NCBI GenBank assembly: GCA_947259375.1
Contig: CAMYLZ010000025.1
Coordinates: 434,001 to 498,000, forward strand
Length of the DNA stretch: 64,000 nt
DNA from: an uncultured Parvularculaceae bacterium
Lineage (GTDB): Bacteria > Pseudomonadota > Alphaproteobacteria > Caulobacterales > Parvularculaceae
Direction: 5' to 3'
A program made the translations under genes and the position numbers. Under the pieces are notes generated by a model. It was given only the letters and a program-made list of their open reading frames with translations. It had not been told where the DNA came from and made no database searches. How positions within the stretch are numbered: the first letter of the stretch is position 1; each line of letters starts with the position of its first letter. Of the stretch, positions 31,696 to 41,728 are shown piece after piece.

Positions 31696-32499
31696 TCAAC
31701 GCAGCAATGTTTCGCAAACGCACGACCAAACCGCGTCATTACCCGCGACCAACATCGGGCGCCCAAATGTAGCACGCGGCATATATGGCTGGCGATCGTC
31801 AAGATATTCAGCACGCCCGCCCACTTCGCGCAGCGAGACGACGCCAGCGGCATGATCCCACGGACTACAACGCGAAGATACCGCGAAATCGTACCGTCCA
31901 GTGATAAGGTTGATATAGGCGTATGCGGAACAACGCGCCGGCTCGGTTTTAAAGTGCCTGCGCAACACCGGCATAATGCGGTTTCGCCATTCATCCGAAA
32001 GCGCCCCCACAGCACGATAGCCAGCCAATGGCTCATGAACTGAGGTCGAGCCTTGCAACCGCTCACCCCGCCAAGTAGCGCCAGCGCCATTTTCGCCGAT
32101 GAGGAATGCTTGATCAGGTATAGCGTAAATCCAACCTTGACGGATTTGACCATTCTCGACCAGCGCGACAATCGAACCGAACTCACGCACGCCCTGAACG
32201 AAATTGCGGGTTCCGTCCAATGGATCGACAATCCAAAACGGGCCCGATCCATCGAGCTGCTCGAGGGTCGATGGATCCTGGGCGGCAGCTTCTTCGCCGA
32301 TAAACCCGGCGCCCGGATAGAGCCCGGCAAGCGCCTTCTTTAGGCGCGCTTCCGCCGCATGATCCGCCGCGGTCACAAAATCATTGGGTCCAGACTTCGT
32401 GTCGATATCTCCTGCGCTAAGCGCACCAAAACGCGGAGCGATTTCTTCTTCAGCGACTTCCTGAATTACCGCAGCGACTTTTACCGGATCTATGATCAT
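31696..32499 (-). CDS. hisN: Inositol-monophosphatase-family phosphatase, probably histidinol-phosphatase
   Basis: The 267-residue protein has the three metal-binding motifs of the family: FIGEEAA, DPLDGTRNFV and SPWDHAAGV. In alphaproteobacteria lacking the HisB phosphatase, this family supplies histidinol-phosphatase (HisN). The segment RCSAYAYINLITGRYDF supports that, but 3'-phosphoadenosine 5'-phosphate or inositol phosphate activity is possible, and the sulfate-activating cysNC gene is immediately convergent. It overlaps hflX by 4 bp. Confidence 0.8.
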   Translation of the reverse strand: MIIDPVKVAAVIQEVAEEEIAPRFGALSAGDIDTKSGPNDFVTAADHAAEARLKKALAGLYPGAGFIGEEAAAQDPSTLEQLDGSGPFWIVDPLDGTRNFVQGVREFGSIVALVENGQIRQGWIYAIPDQAFLIGENGAGATWRGERLQGSTSVHEPLAGYRAVGALSDEWRNRIMPVLRRHFKTEPARCSAYAYINLITGRYDFAVSSRCSPWDHAAGVVSLREVGGRAEYLDDRQPYMPRATFGRPMLVAGNDAVWSCVCETLLR

Positions 32500-33839
32500 G
32501 CGCCGCCCAAGGCCGCCGCGTGTTCGGACGCAAGGCGCGCCGACGGAAATAATTTCAAAAACTGTCCTTCCGCCTTTTTAGAAAGTCGCGTCGTTACCAC
32601 AAGATCGACGCCGCTTGCCGTCTCATTCAAGACTTCCGTACGCTGATGCAGCCAGGCGCGTGCAGCACCAAAAGGCGCTGGCAGCAACAACGCGGTAGTC
32701 TCATGAGCCGCCGTCAATGCCCCCTCAATAGCGTCAAACAGGTTCTTGACGCCCTCACCTGTCGTCGCTGAAATGGGTATCCGCTGAAGCGCCCCCTCGG
32801 CGTTCAATCGATCCACACTCGCTATCGCGCGCACGTCCATCAGCTCGTCGTCAGAAAGCTGGTCAACCTTGTTTAGCGCTTCAATTACCGGCCGTTCATC
32901 GTCCTCCGCGATACCGAGTGTTCGCAATACCGAAATAACGTCGCTTCGTTGCGCATCGGTGTCAGGATGAGAAACGTCACGCACATGCACAATGACATCC
33001 GCTTCAAGGACTTCTTCCAAGGTCGCACGAAACGCAGCGACAAGCTCGGTCGGCAAGTCGGAAATAAATCCCACCGTATCGGAAAGGATCGCCCGAACCC
33101 CCGATGGCAAATCAATCGCCCTCATCGTGGGATCCAGCGTTGCAAACAACAAATCTTGCGCTTTGACGCTGGCTTTTGTCATCCGATTGAACAAGGTCGA
33201 TTTACCAGCATTGGTATATCCGACAAGCGCGATTACCGGGTGCGGCGCTTTCTTTCTTTTTGCGCGCTGCAATGTTCGGGTACGCCTGACATCTTCCAGT
33301 TTTTTCTTGAGACGAACGATCTGGTCATCAAGCGCGCGGCGGTCGGATTCTATTTGGCGCTCTCCCGGACCGCCGAGAAACCCGGCGCCGCCTCTCTGGC
33401 GTTCTAGGTGCGTCCATGATCGCACTAGCCGCGAGCGCTGATAAGCAAGATGTGCAAGATCGACCTGCAGCCGTCCCTCAGCCGTCTGTGCACGCTCTCC
33501 AAAAATCTCAAGGATTAGCGCAGTACGGTCAAGCACCTTGGCATTCCATGCCTTTTCAAGATTCCGGTGCTGCACTGGCGATAATGCGCTATCGACAATC
33601 ACTAATTCCGGACGCGGCGATATAGCGTCAAGCGCATGGCCAATTTCTTCAACTTTACCTACACCGATTTGCGTCGCCGGACGCGGGTGCGCCACCGATG
33701 CAACCTCCGCCTTAACGATTTTAAGATTGATGGCCGCTGCGAGGCCAACAGCTTCCTCAAGGCGCGCATTTGGCGCACGCGCGCTCTCCTGCCCTCGTAT
33801 CGCAGGATGAATGACAATCGCAGAAATAGCGTCGGTCAA
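32496..33839 (-). CDS. hflX: Ribosome-associated GTPase HflX
   Basis: The 447-residue GTPase has the N-terminal HflX domain (about 1-150), a coiled linker (RRALDDQIVRLKKKLEDVRR) and a G domain (G1 GYTNAGKST, G3 DTVGF, G4 NKVD). HflX splits stalled ribosomes under stress. A GTG at 33878 would add 13 residues but lies inside the terminator stem that follows hfq. The TTG at 33839 has AGGA six bases upstream and is preferred. This is the usual hfq-hflX neighbourhood, but here a terminator separates the two. Confidence 0.93.
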   Translation of the reverse strand: MTDAISAIVIHPAIRGQESARAPNARLEEAVGLAAAINLKIVKAEVASVAHPRPATQIGVGKVEEIGHALDAISPRPELVIVDSALSPVQHRNLEKAWNAKVLDRTALILEIFGERAQTAEGRLQVDLAHLAYQRSRLVRSWTHLERQRGGAGFLGGPGERQIESDRRALDDQIVRLKKKLEDVRRTRTLQRAKRKKAPHPVIALVGYTNAGKSTLFNRMTKASVKAQDLLFATLDPTMRAIDLPSGVRAILSDTVGFISDLPTELVAAFRATLEEVLEADVIVHVRDVSHPDTDAQRSDVISVLRTLGIAEDDERPVIEALNKVDQLSDDELMDVRAIASVDRLNAEGALQRIPISATTGEGVKNLFDAIEGALTAAHETTALLLPAPFGAARAWLHQRTEVLNETASGVDLVVTTRLSKKAEGQFLKLFPSARLASEHAAALGGA

Positions 33840-33865
33840 TGGATATCCTGATTTCAGTCTGTCGC

Positions 33866-33899
33866 AAAAATTGCGCACCGTTTGTCTTTCAAACGGTGC
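33866..33899 (-). terminator. Rho-independent terminator between hfq and hflX
   Basis: Read leftward, GCACCGTTTG and CAAACGGTGC form a perfect 10-bp stem around AAAGA, followed by GCAATTTTT. It lies 31 bp after the hfq stop and should end or attenuate transcription before hflX. Confidence 0.85.
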
Positions 33900-33930
33900 C
33901 CCCGCTCAGCCACGCAATCTTTGGGAATTT

Positions 33931-34170
33931 CTATTCAGCTTCTTCGCCATCCCAGAGTGTTATCGGCCCCTGCGGCATGACCGTCGATATGGCATGTTTA
34001 TAGACCAGTTGCGCATGGCCGTCGCGCTTCAACAAGACGCAAAAATTGTCGAACCAACTGACAATTCCCTGCAGCTTTACGCCGTTCACGAGAAATATCG
34101 TTACGGGAACCTTGGTTTTGCGTACATGGTTCAGGAAGGTGTCTTGTAAGTTTTGCTTTTTTTCGCTCAT
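33931..34170 (-). CDS. hfq: RNA chaperone Hfq
   Basis: The 79-residue Sm-like protein has the Sm1 part ([20 protein letters not shown]) and Sm2 motif YKHAIST. It forms a hexamer that pairs small RNAs with mRNAs. Length is typical for alphaproteobacteria. The leftward 145-bp interval before it should hold its promoter. It is followed by a strong terminator. Confidence 0.98.
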   Translation of the reverse strand: MSEKKQNLQDTFLNHVRKTKVPVTIFLVNGVKLQGIVSWFDNFCVLLKRDGHAQLVYKHAISTVMPQGPITLWDGEEAE

Positions 34171-34315
34171 TTTTCCCGCTTCTCCGAGTCGGTTGATCGT
34201 TTGTGGCTAATTTGCTGCGGTGCAAAATCATTCTGGCTTGGAAATGCGCGACGCGCAACCGCTTTTGGCTTCCGAAGGAGCCTGAAATTCTAATTATATG
34301 TTAATTTACAATGAA

Positions 34316-35170
34316 TTAGGCACTGCAAACCTTCGCCTTATAAGCCTCGCGCAGGCGCATGGCCACCGGCCCAGGCTGCCCGTCAGCGATGGTCACATCG
34401 TCAATCTTGATAACCGGCATTACAAAAGACGTTGCAGAGGTGTAAAATGCCTCACCTGCGGCTTTCGCTTCCTCAAGAGTAAAGGCCCGTTCTTCAACCT
34501 TAATATGTAATTCTGCGGCGCAGGCAATTGTTGTCTCACGTGTAATGCCGCCCAGAATAGAATTCCCTTTCGGATGGGTAATCAGCGTGCCCGCCTTATC
34601 GACAATCCAAGCATTAGAAGCGGAACACTCCGTCACCACGCGATCGCGCACCAACAATGCTTCAGCCGCGCCCGCTTCCGCCGCCGCCTGTTTTGCAAGC
34701 ACGTTTGGCAACAGTCCGACAGTCTTAATGTCGACCCGCCCCCATCGAATGTCATCTTGAGAGGCAAGCTTAACGCCTTTTCGTGCTTTTGCATCGCTCT
34801 CTTCAAGATTAAAACGACGCGCTGTCATTACCAGCACAGGTGGTGTTCCGGATATCGGAAAGAGGTGATTTCGAGGCGCAACGCCACGCGTAACCTGAAT
34901 GTAGACCAAGGCGGTGCGCAGCTTGTTGCGCTTCAATAACTCTCGAATTTTCAATTCCAATGCCGCGCGCCCAATCGGCGGTGAAATGCGCAATTCTCGC
35001 AAGGACCGCTGCATTCGAGCAAAGTGACCGTCAAAGTCGCAATAGCGTCCATTCACTATCGTGCAGACTTCATAAATGCCGTCGGCAAACTGATAACCGC
35101 GATCTTCAATATGCGTCACGGCGTTGCGGGCCTGCTTGAATTGGCCGTTCACATAGGCATATCGTGACAT
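34316..35170 (-). CDS. dat: D-amino acid aminotransferase (class IV)
   Basis: This 284-residue PLP enzyme of fold type IV begins MSRYAYVNGQF and has the motif EDRGYQFADGIYEV, the catalytic Lys in the segment VDIKTVGLLPNVLAKQ, and the PLP-binding block ECSASNAWIV. It makes D-glutamate or D-alanine from alpha-keto acids for peptidoglycan. Branched-chain aminotransferase activity is the main alternative, but the length and the usual place between trkA/trkH and hfq favour Dat. Confidence 0.9.
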   Translation of the reverse strand: MSRYAYVNGQFKQARNAVTHIEDRGYQFADGIYEVCTIVNGRYCDFDGHFARMQRSLRELRISPPIGRAALELKIRELLKRNKLRTALVYIQVTRGVAPRNHLFPISGTPPVLVMTARRFNLEESDAKARKGVKLASQDDIRWGRVDIKTVGLLPNVLAKQAAAEAGAAEALLVRDRVVTECSASNAWIVDKAGTLITHPKGNSILGGITRETTIACAAELHIKVEERAFTLEEAKAAGEAFYTSATSFVMPVIKIDDVTIADGQPGPVAMRLREAYKAKVCSA

Positions 35171-35174
35171 GAGT

Positions 35175-36566
35175 TCACCATCTCCAGAAAGCGCGGTTGA
35201 TCAGCGCCAATGCAACTGCTGCTTCAAGGCGGCCCAACACCATTCCCGCCAAAAGCAGCCATCGAAGCGCGGGCTGAAAAACTGCGTAGCCTTCCGTGCC
35301 GTCTGCGGCAAGCCCAATCAATGGGCCGGTATTACTAAGGGCAGCGGTCGCCGCGGCCGCCGCCAATTCAAAGGAATGTCCGCCAAAACTGACAGCAACC
35401 AAAAGTCCGGAAAGAGTGAGGGTGAATACAAGAAAATGCATCCACACGCCAAGTTCGTTGGCTACCTGACGAGCGCCAAAAATACGACTAGGCATGATCA
35501 AACGCCGTAACTCCTCGCGACCCCGCCGCATAATCACAAGCCAACGCAATATCTTGAAGCCGCCTGCCGTCGAAACCGCCGCCGCGCCGATTATAGCTGT
35601 CACGAGCACCGTCAGGAGGGGCGGCGCTTTACCTACAATGTAGCCATTTGTCGTTACCAGCGAAGCCGCGTTGAACAATTGCGGCGCAAATAACACAACA
35701 TCTCCCGCGCCGGCGGTCACCCAGAAAAGCACCGCAGCCCACAAAACAATGATCAAAAAGGCGCCGGTTTCGATATCGCGCAATCGTTCTTGCTGTCCCC
35801 GCACAACCCGGGCGATCAATACGAAATTTACGCCGCCGAGAAGCGTGAAAATAAAAATTCCGAACAGCACCCCCGAGCCATACGCATTCACCCCGTCCGT
35901 GTTCGGAATAAACCCTCCAGAAGCCGTCGTCGTCATGGCCAGAATTAATGCGTCAAAGGTATCTGCGCCAGCAACGGCAATGGTTGAGAACGCCGCCAGC
36001 GTAACGAGCGTGTAAACGCCAATGAACGCTGAAACAGCATTCCGTAACGGGCGCAAAAAGGAATCATGTTCGCCGCGCGAGAATGGCGGCAGCAGCGTAT
36101 CAATGCCTATGAAAGCTGGCCGGATGAAAATCGCGGCCGCAATTGCAAGCGACGCCAAGCCGCCCAGCCATTGCAGCTCAGCCCGCCACAAGGCGCCAGA
36201 CCTTAACGCAACGGCGCCCTCCTGAGAGAGCCAGCCACCGGTTGTCGTCATGGCCGATACGGTTTCAAAATAAGCGTCGGCGAAGGTCATCCCTTCCGCC
36301 ATGACCGGCACCACGCCAAATAGCGGAATCACCACCCACCACAAAAGCACAACACTTAACGCGCCGCGGAAACCCGATGGCTTGCGCCGACCTGAACTGG
36401 CTGCATAGGCCGCCGCGCCGACCATCGCCGTCATGGCGCTCGCAAAAACATATGCGCCGAGCGTCGCCTCGCCCGTCGCCAAGGCCGTCAAGGCCGGCGG
36501 GATTAGCGCTACCGCCATGATGATTAACATGGCTGCAAAAGTACGAAGGATGCCTGTCCACGCCAT
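35175..36566 (-). CDS. trkH: Trk potassium uptake membrane subunit TrkH
   Basis: The 463-residue polytopic membrane protein has the P-loop selectivity-filter segment SAMTTTGGWLS and further pore segments such as MTTTASGGFIP and LVTTNGYIV. It forms the potassium channel of the Trk system gated by TrkA. The gene is 26 bp downstream of trkA on the same strand and 4 bp from dat, so the three are probably co-transcribed. Confidence 0.95.
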   Translation of the reverse strand: MAWTGILRTFAAMLIIMAVALIPPALTALATGEATLGAYVFASAMTAMVGAAAYAASSGRRKPSGFRGALSVVLLWWVVIPLFGVVPVMAEGMTFADAYFETVSAMTTTGGWLSQEGAVALRSGALWRAELQWLGGLASLAIAAAIFIRPAFIGIDTLLPPFSRGEHDSFLRPLRNAVSAFIGVYTLVTLAAFSTIAVAGADTFDALILAMTTTASGGFIPNTDGVNAYGSGVLFGIFIFTLLGGVNFVLIARVVRGQQERLRDIETGAFLIIVLWAAVLFWVTAGAGDVVLFAPQLFNAASLVTTNGYIVGKAPPLLTVLVTAIIGAAAVSTAGGFKILRWLVIMRRGREELRRLIMPSRIFGARQVANELGVWMHFLVFTLTLSGLLVAVSFGGHSFELAAAAATAALSNTGPLIGLAADGTEGYAVFQPALRWLLLAGMVLGRLEAAVALALINRAFWRW

Positions 36567-36592
36567 GTCGCCGCCCGGCCGGTTTCAAGAAA

Positions 36593-37972
36593 TTAGAAAT
36601 ACTCGAGACTGACGCGGAACATCTGCTCTACGTCCTTCACGTTTTCACGCATCGATAAAAGTACGACGCGATCGCCAGCATTAATGATCGTATCGCCGGT
36701 CGGCATTTGAACACCGTTATCGCGATAAACCGCGCCAATCATTACGCCTTCCGGCAAGCTCGCTTCACGCAATGGTTTATTCACGAGCGGCGAAGTTTCA
36801 AGCGCAACCGCATCGATCAATTCTGCCGCGCCGTCCGAAAGAGAATAAACGCCTTTAATGCGCCCGCGCCGCACATGTTGAAGTATGGTCGAGATAGTCG
36901 TCGCACGCGGATCCACATAGCGGTCCACGCCGACCGACTCTGAAATCGGACCATAATCGAGATCGTTAATGAGTGCTAGCGATCGCCGTGATCCTTCGCG
37001 TTTGGCGACAACGGAAGCGAGGATATTGACTTGATCATTGTCGGTTACGGAGACCACCGTTTCCGCCTCGGCAACTCCCGCCTCTTTCAATACCGCACGA
37101 TCAAGCGCATCGCCTTGAAGAACGATTGTTCGCTCGAGTTCCTCGGCAACAAACTCAGCACGCTTGCGATCACGTTCGATCATTCTGATTTTCATGGCGC
37201 CGAGCTTCTCAAGACCCTTAGCCACGAACAGGCCAATATTGCCACCGCCAATAATAATAACGCGCCGCGCTTGCCGCGCGCCTTCCCCCATTATCTCCAG
37301 CGCGCGCGTTACATCTTGGCGATCAGCAATAAAAAACACCCGATCCCCCGGATCCAGCTGGTCGCCGGAATGCGCGCGCCACATTTGCTCGCCCCGTTTT
37401 ATGGCGACAATCGTGATCTTGAGATCAGGGAATAATTCCGCCACCTGACGTAACGGCGTATTGATGATTGGGCAATCCTCTCTCAGCTTTACGCCGACAG
37501 CCCATACGCGTCCTTCGACGAATGATTTTATTTCAAACGCTCCGGGCGTTGACATCCGCTGGATGATTGCTTCGGAAACTTCCCGTTCAGGAGAGATAAC
37601 AACATCTATTGGCAAATGCGCGCGCGAGAACAGGTCGGAATATCGCGGATCAAGATACCCTTGCGCGCGTACGCGGGCGATCTTCGTTGGCACATCGAAC
37701 AAGGAGTGTGCAATCTGGCACGCCACCATGTTGACTTCGTCGGAAAACGTTACCGCGATGATCATGTCCGCTTCGCGCGCGCCAGCTTCCTCCAGCGTTT
37801 CGGGATAAGCGCCATTCCCGACCACGCCGCGCACATCGAGCCGCTCGACGACAGCGCGGATCAGTTCTTTTGACTGATCAACCACCGTTACTTCGTTGTT
37901 TTCACGGGAAAGGCGCCGGGCGATGCCGACACCAACACGGCCGGCGCCGCAGACGATCACGCGCATGGTCAA
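36593..37972 (-). CDS. trkA: Trk potassium uptake regulatory subunit TrkA
   Basis: The 459-residue cytoplasmic protein is built as two TrkA-N (NAD-binding)/TrkA-C units. The first Rossmann motif is CGAGRVGVGIARRL, the second IIGGGNIGLFVAKGLEKLG. It binds nucleotides and gates TrkH. Its position after ntrYX and before trkH is standard in alphaproteobacteria. Confidence 0.97.
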   Translation of the reverse strand: MTMRVIVCGAGRVGVGIARRLSRENNEVTVVDQSKELIRAVVERLDVRGVVGNGAYPETLEEAGAREADMIIAVTFSDEVNMVACQIAHSLFDVPTKIARVRAQGYLDPRYSDLFSRAHLPIDVVISPEREVSEAIIQRMSTPGAFEIKSFVEGRVWAVGVKLREDCPIINTPLRQVAELFPDLKITIVAIKRGEQMWRAHSGDQLDPGDRVFFIADRQDVTRALEIMGEGARQARRVIIIGGGNIGLFVAKGLEKLGAMKIRMIERDRKRAEFVAEELERTIVLQGDALDRAVLKEAGVAEAETVVSVTDNDQVNILASVVAKREGSRRSLALINDLDYGPISESVGVDRYVDPRATTISTILQHVRRGRIKGVYSLSDGAAELIDAVALETSPLVNKPLREASLPEGVMIGAVYRDNGVQMPTGDTIINAGDRVVLLSMRENVKDVEQMFRVSLEYF

Positions 37973-38021
37973 ATCAACCTTTGTTTGTTCGCCAGGGACA
38001 CAAAAATCCCTTCGGTTTTAT

Positions 38022-39410
38022 TTACGCGCTCTCCGCACGAGCCTGTCCGTTTACGCCCAACGCCTTGAGCTTCCTATGCAACGCAGACCTTTCCATACCG
38101 ATAAAAGACGCAGTACGGGAGATATTTCCGCCAAAGCGGTTAATCTGAGCAATCAGATATTCTCTTTCGAAGCGTTCTCTGGCGTCACGTAGAGGCAAGG
38201 TGATGATTTGTTCCAACCCCTCTCCCGCGGGAATCGTTAAACCGGAATCCATCACTTCCGTCGGCAGATGCTCACAAGTAATTTCAATTTCGGGATCACG
38301 CCCCATGAGGATCAGCGTTCGCTCTATGACATTGCGAAGCTGGCGCACATTGCCCGGCCACGCACAGGCCTGAAGCGCGGCGAGCGCCTCCACCGACAAA
38401 GGACGCTTCGGCAGGCCGGACGCCTTCGCAATACGATCGACAAAAAAGGCGGTGAGCGCCGGAATATCCTCGCGTCTCTCATCTAGGCCGGGCGCATTGA
38501 TAGAAACGACATTCAGCCGGTGATATAAATCCTCACGGAACTTTCCATCCGCCGCAAGCCCCAACAAATCGCGCGAGGTCGTTGAGACAATCCGCACATC
38601 CACTTCGACAGCCTTTTGACCGCCAACGCGCTTGAAGCGTTGCTCGACCAGAACCCGTAGGATCTTTCCCTGCGTCTCAAGCGGCATGTCGCTGACTTCG
38701 TCGAACATCAAAGTTCCGCCATGCGCCTTTTCCATTAGGCCAATCATCCGCGTCTCGCCGTCTTCGCCTTCGATCCCGAAGAGTTCTTCCTCCATCCGCT
38801 CCGGCGCGATAGATGCAGCGCTTACCACAACGAACGGTCGCGAATGACGGCTCGAACCGGAATGCAAGAGACGAGCGATCATTTCTTTGCCCGATCCGGG
38901 AGGGCCGGCAATCAAAACGCGCGAGCGTGCGTCCGACACCCGTTCAATAACATTGCGCAACGAAGAAATGACGGCAGAAGAGCCGATCAAACCCCAGTCC
39001 GGCGTACGTTCACGCAGTTCAGTAACCTCTCGGGTCAAGCGTGCAGCCTCAAGGGCGCGATTGACCGCAAGGATTAGCCGGTCAGCATTGAATGGTTTTT
39101 CAACGAAGTCATAGGCGCCCTTCTTGATCGCCGCGACTGCCGTTTCTATTGTTCCGTGTCCAGAAATAATAACAACCGGCAGGCCTGGGTGCAGTTTTTT
39201 CAGCGTCTCAAGAATTTCTATACCGTCAAGCTCTGAATTTTGCAGCCAGACATCCAATATCACCAGCGACGGGCACCGGTCGCGAACAGCCGCCAACGCA
39301 GAGGCGGAGTCTGACGCCGTACGCGGGTTAAAGCCCTCATCTTCAAGAATGCCCGAAATGAGCTCGCGAATATCAGCTTCGTCATCAACGACCAGGACAT
39401 CAATACTCAT
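38022..39410 (-). CDS. ntrX: Response regulator NtrX
   Basis: The 462-residue protein has a receiver domain (phosphoacceptor Asp in LVILDVWLQN), an AAA+ domain (Walker A variant GPPGSGKE; Walker B GGTLMFDEV) and a C-terminal Fis-type HTH (ISRTASFIGMERSALHRKL). The GAFTGA loop that contacts sigma-54 is missing: the sequence goes from EELFGIEGEDGETRMIGL straight to MEKAHGG. It therefore probably regulates sigma-70 promoters, as known for alphaproteobacterial NtrX. It is the partner of NtrY, encoded 32 bp upstream, with roles in nitrogen, redox and envelope control. Confidence 0.95.
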   Translation of the reverse strand: MSIDVLVVDDEADIRELISGILEDEGFNPRTASDSASALAAVRDRCPSLVILDVWLQNSELDGIEILETLKKLHPGLPVVIISGHGTIETAVAAIKKGAYDFVEKPFNADRLILAVNRALEAARLTREVTELRERTPDWGLIGSSAVISSLRNVIERVSDARSRVLIAGPPGSGKEMIARLLHSGSSRHSRPFVVVSAASIAPERMEEELFGIEGEDGETRMIGLMEKAHGGTLMFDEVSDMPLETQGKILRVLVEQRFKRVGGQKAVEVDVRIVSTTSRDLLGLAADGKFREDLYHRLNVVSINAPGLDERREDIPALTAFFVDRIAKASGLPKRPLSVEALAALQACAWPGNVRQLRNVIERTLILMGRDPEIEITCEHLPTEVMDSGLTIPAGEGLEQIITLPLRDARERFEREYLIAQINRFGGNISRTASFIGMERSALHRKLKALGVNGQARAESA

Positions 39411-39442
39411 AGATTACTCACCGTTTTCACCCTTTCTATCGT

Positions 39443-41728
39443 TCATTCCGCGGCTGTCGCGATTTGCGCCGCACTTTCATCGCGCGCTCGCGGTAGCGCT
39501 ATAGTCATCCGCGCGCCCGTTTCACCGAGCGTGTGATCATCACTAAACTCTAGAGAGCCGCCATGTTCCTCGGCGACCTTCTTAACGATAGCGAGCCCAA
39601 GCCCAGTACCTTTGGTCCGCGTTGTGATATAGGGTTCAGCCAGACGATGACGCTCCTCTTTCGGGAGGCCAACGCCATTGTCGATGATATGCACCTTCGA
39701 CATTGCTTCGTCGGTTTCGACCTGCACAAAAATTTTACCCGGCGCACTGCCATCGGCCTCATCAAGATCGGAGAGCCGCGCGCCAATTGATTCAGCGGCG
39801 TTTTTCAGCAAGTTCGACAAGGCCTGAACGATCAGCCGGCCATCACACTGGACCGTTACGGGATCTGTCGGCGAAGCCAGCGTAAACTCAATATCCGAGA
39901 ATGCGACCTTTTGCGGGAAGACTGCCGCCTTCACGAGTTCGCGCACGTCCTCAGGTCCAATTACCGGTTTTGGCATGCGGGCAAAAGAGGAGAATTCATC
40001 CACCATACGACCAATATCACTGACTTGGCGAATAATCGTCTCCGTGCAGCGTTCGAAAACGTCCGGACTCGAATGAATCTCGCTAAGATATTTTCGCCGC
40101 AGGCGCTCTGCCGACAGTTGGATAGGCGTCAACGGGTTTTTAATTTCATGCGCGATGCGGCGCGCAACGTCACCCCAGGCGGCGTTGCGCTGAGCAGCAA
40201 TCAGCTGGGTAATGTCATCAAATGTCGCGACGTAATTGGCGCCGTCGCCAGCGGTATCCTTCACGATACGCACATTCAGCGTGCGCGTGCGCCCTTGACG
40301 CACGACATCAATCTGGTCGCCGACTTCCGGATAGGGTGATGCATCGGCGCGTTCAAGCACTTCCGATAGTTCCGGCATGAACATCGCAATATTCTGGCCC
40401 GTCAAGCTCTTCTTGCCGCCGCTCAGAAGTTCTGCAGCCGATTTGTTGGCGATCGTAATGCGACCGTCGGCGGCCAGGCCAATCACGCCAGCCGACACCC
40501 CTGACAAAACTGCTTCGGTAAAACGGCGGCGTTCGTCGAACTGACGGTTGGTGTCGATGAGATCATCTCGCTGAGTTTGCAACTGAGCCGTCATGTGGTT
40601 CATTGATCGCGCGAGCACGCCGAGCTCGCCGTCTTCCCCGTAGACTTCGACCCGCGCCCCCAAATCGCCGCCTGAAACCCGCTCGGCCATATTCACTAGC
40701 CGACCGATGGGTTGGACGATGCGCGTCGCCGCCCACAGCGCCAACCAGATCGCGCCAAACAGTATGATAATCGCCAGCACAATATACCCAGCGAGGAAAA
40801 CACGCTCGAGCCGGGAACGTCCGAGCTCAGCTTCCCGCCAGTCCTTTCGCACATCCTGGACCGCGAAGAGGTTTTGCGTGGTCGCCGGATCAATCGGCTC
40901 ATAGGCCACCAGGAAACCGCCGTCATAATAGCCAAGCCGCAAGGCGCCGCGGAAGGTATCGAAAGTCGCATCGTCATTGACGCCGAATATAAACAACTCA
41001 CCCGGCGCGCTATTGCGCAAGTCCGACAACTTGTCGGCCGCAGGCAGCTTATAAGGCCCGGGTTCGATTTCTGCACGGATGATAATCCGCCCTTCTCCGT
41101 CAACAAGGTAAAGAGCCGACAGGCCTCTTACTTGCGCTTGTGCATAAAGATAGCGCCGGAAACTGATGGGTGTTTCTTCAAAACCAACGCCAGCTTCTTC
41201 CTGCCGTGAAATATCCTGTGCAATCAAACGCATGCTTTGCTGCATTTGCGCGCCATTGATGTTAACGAGCGCGTTTGCAAGGTCGCGTGCAGTGTTCTGA
41301 TATTTCTCGATCCGTTCGCTGAAAACGTCGTTAAGGCTAGTGCGCAAAATCGTAAATGCGAACAAAAAGGCGATGAATGCCGGCACGACGGCGATCAGCG
41401 AGAAAACACCAACAAGCTGCATATGTGTGCGCGAACCCGCAAGCTGGTTCCGACGCCCCGACCAGACATGGTAAAGTCGCACGCCCACTAGAAGCGCAAA
41501 CCCGGCTGCGATCACCACATTGCCGATGATCATCGCCCTCAGAAAGGCGCGATCGACCGACTCGACTAATGGCGACATCAAGAACCACGTCGTCAAGAAC
41601 GCCACCGCTCCGGCGCCGATCAGCGCCGCCGCCGCCGTGGTGTTGGAAAACACCCATTCGGGCGCGAAACGCCGCGTGGCGCTGCTCGCGTTGTCAGCGG
41701 TTTCGTCAAGCTGAAATTGGTCACTCAA
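39443..41728 (-). CDS. ntrY: Sensor histidine kinase NtrY
   Basis: The 761-residue membrane kinase has several N-terminal transmembrane segments with a periplasmic region (about 30-320), HAMP (LVNMAERVSGGDLGARVEV), PAS, HisKA (AHEIKNPLTPIQLSAERL) and HATPase (N box NLLKNAAES, G1 DNGVGLP, G2 GTGLGLAIVK). It phosphorylates NtrX. In many relatives ntrBC lies directly upstream; here the next gene is dusB, 201 bp away. Confidence 0.96.
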   Translation of the reverse strand: MSDQFQLDETADNASSATRRFAPEWVFSNTTAAAALIGAGAVAFLTTWFLMSPLVESVDRAFLRAMIIGNVVIAAGFALLVGVRLYHVWSGRRNQLAGSRTHMQLVGVFSLIAVVPAFIAFLFAFTILRTSLNDVFSERIEKYQNTARDLANALVNINGAQMQQSMRLIAQDISRQEEAGVGFEETPISFRRYLYAQAQVRGLSALYLVDGEGRIIIRAEIEPGPYKLPAADKLSDLRNSAPGELFIFGVNDDATFDTFRGALRLGYYDGGFLVAYEPIDPATTQNLFAVQDVRKDWREAELGRSRLERVFLAGYIVLAIIILFGAIWLALWAATRIVQPIGRLVNMAERVSGGDLGARVEVYGEDGELGVLARSMNHMTAQLQTQRDDLIDTNRQFDERRRFTEAVLSGVSAGVIGLAADGRITIANKSAAELLSGGKKSLTGQNIAMFMPELSEVLERADASPYPEVGDQIDVVRQGRTRTLNVRIVKDTAGDGANYVATFDDITQLIAAQRNAAWGDVARRIAHEIKNPLTPIQLSAERLRRKYLSEIHSSPDVFERCTETIIRQVSDIGRMVDEFSSFARMPKPVIGPEDVRELVKAAVFPQKVAFSDIEFTLASPTDPVTVQCDGRLIVQALSNLLKNAAESIGARLSDLDEADGSAPGKIFVQVETDEAMSKVHIIDNGVGLPKEERHRLAEPYITTRTKGTGLGLAIVKKVAEEHGGSLEFSDDHTLGETGARMTIALPRARDESAAQIATAAE

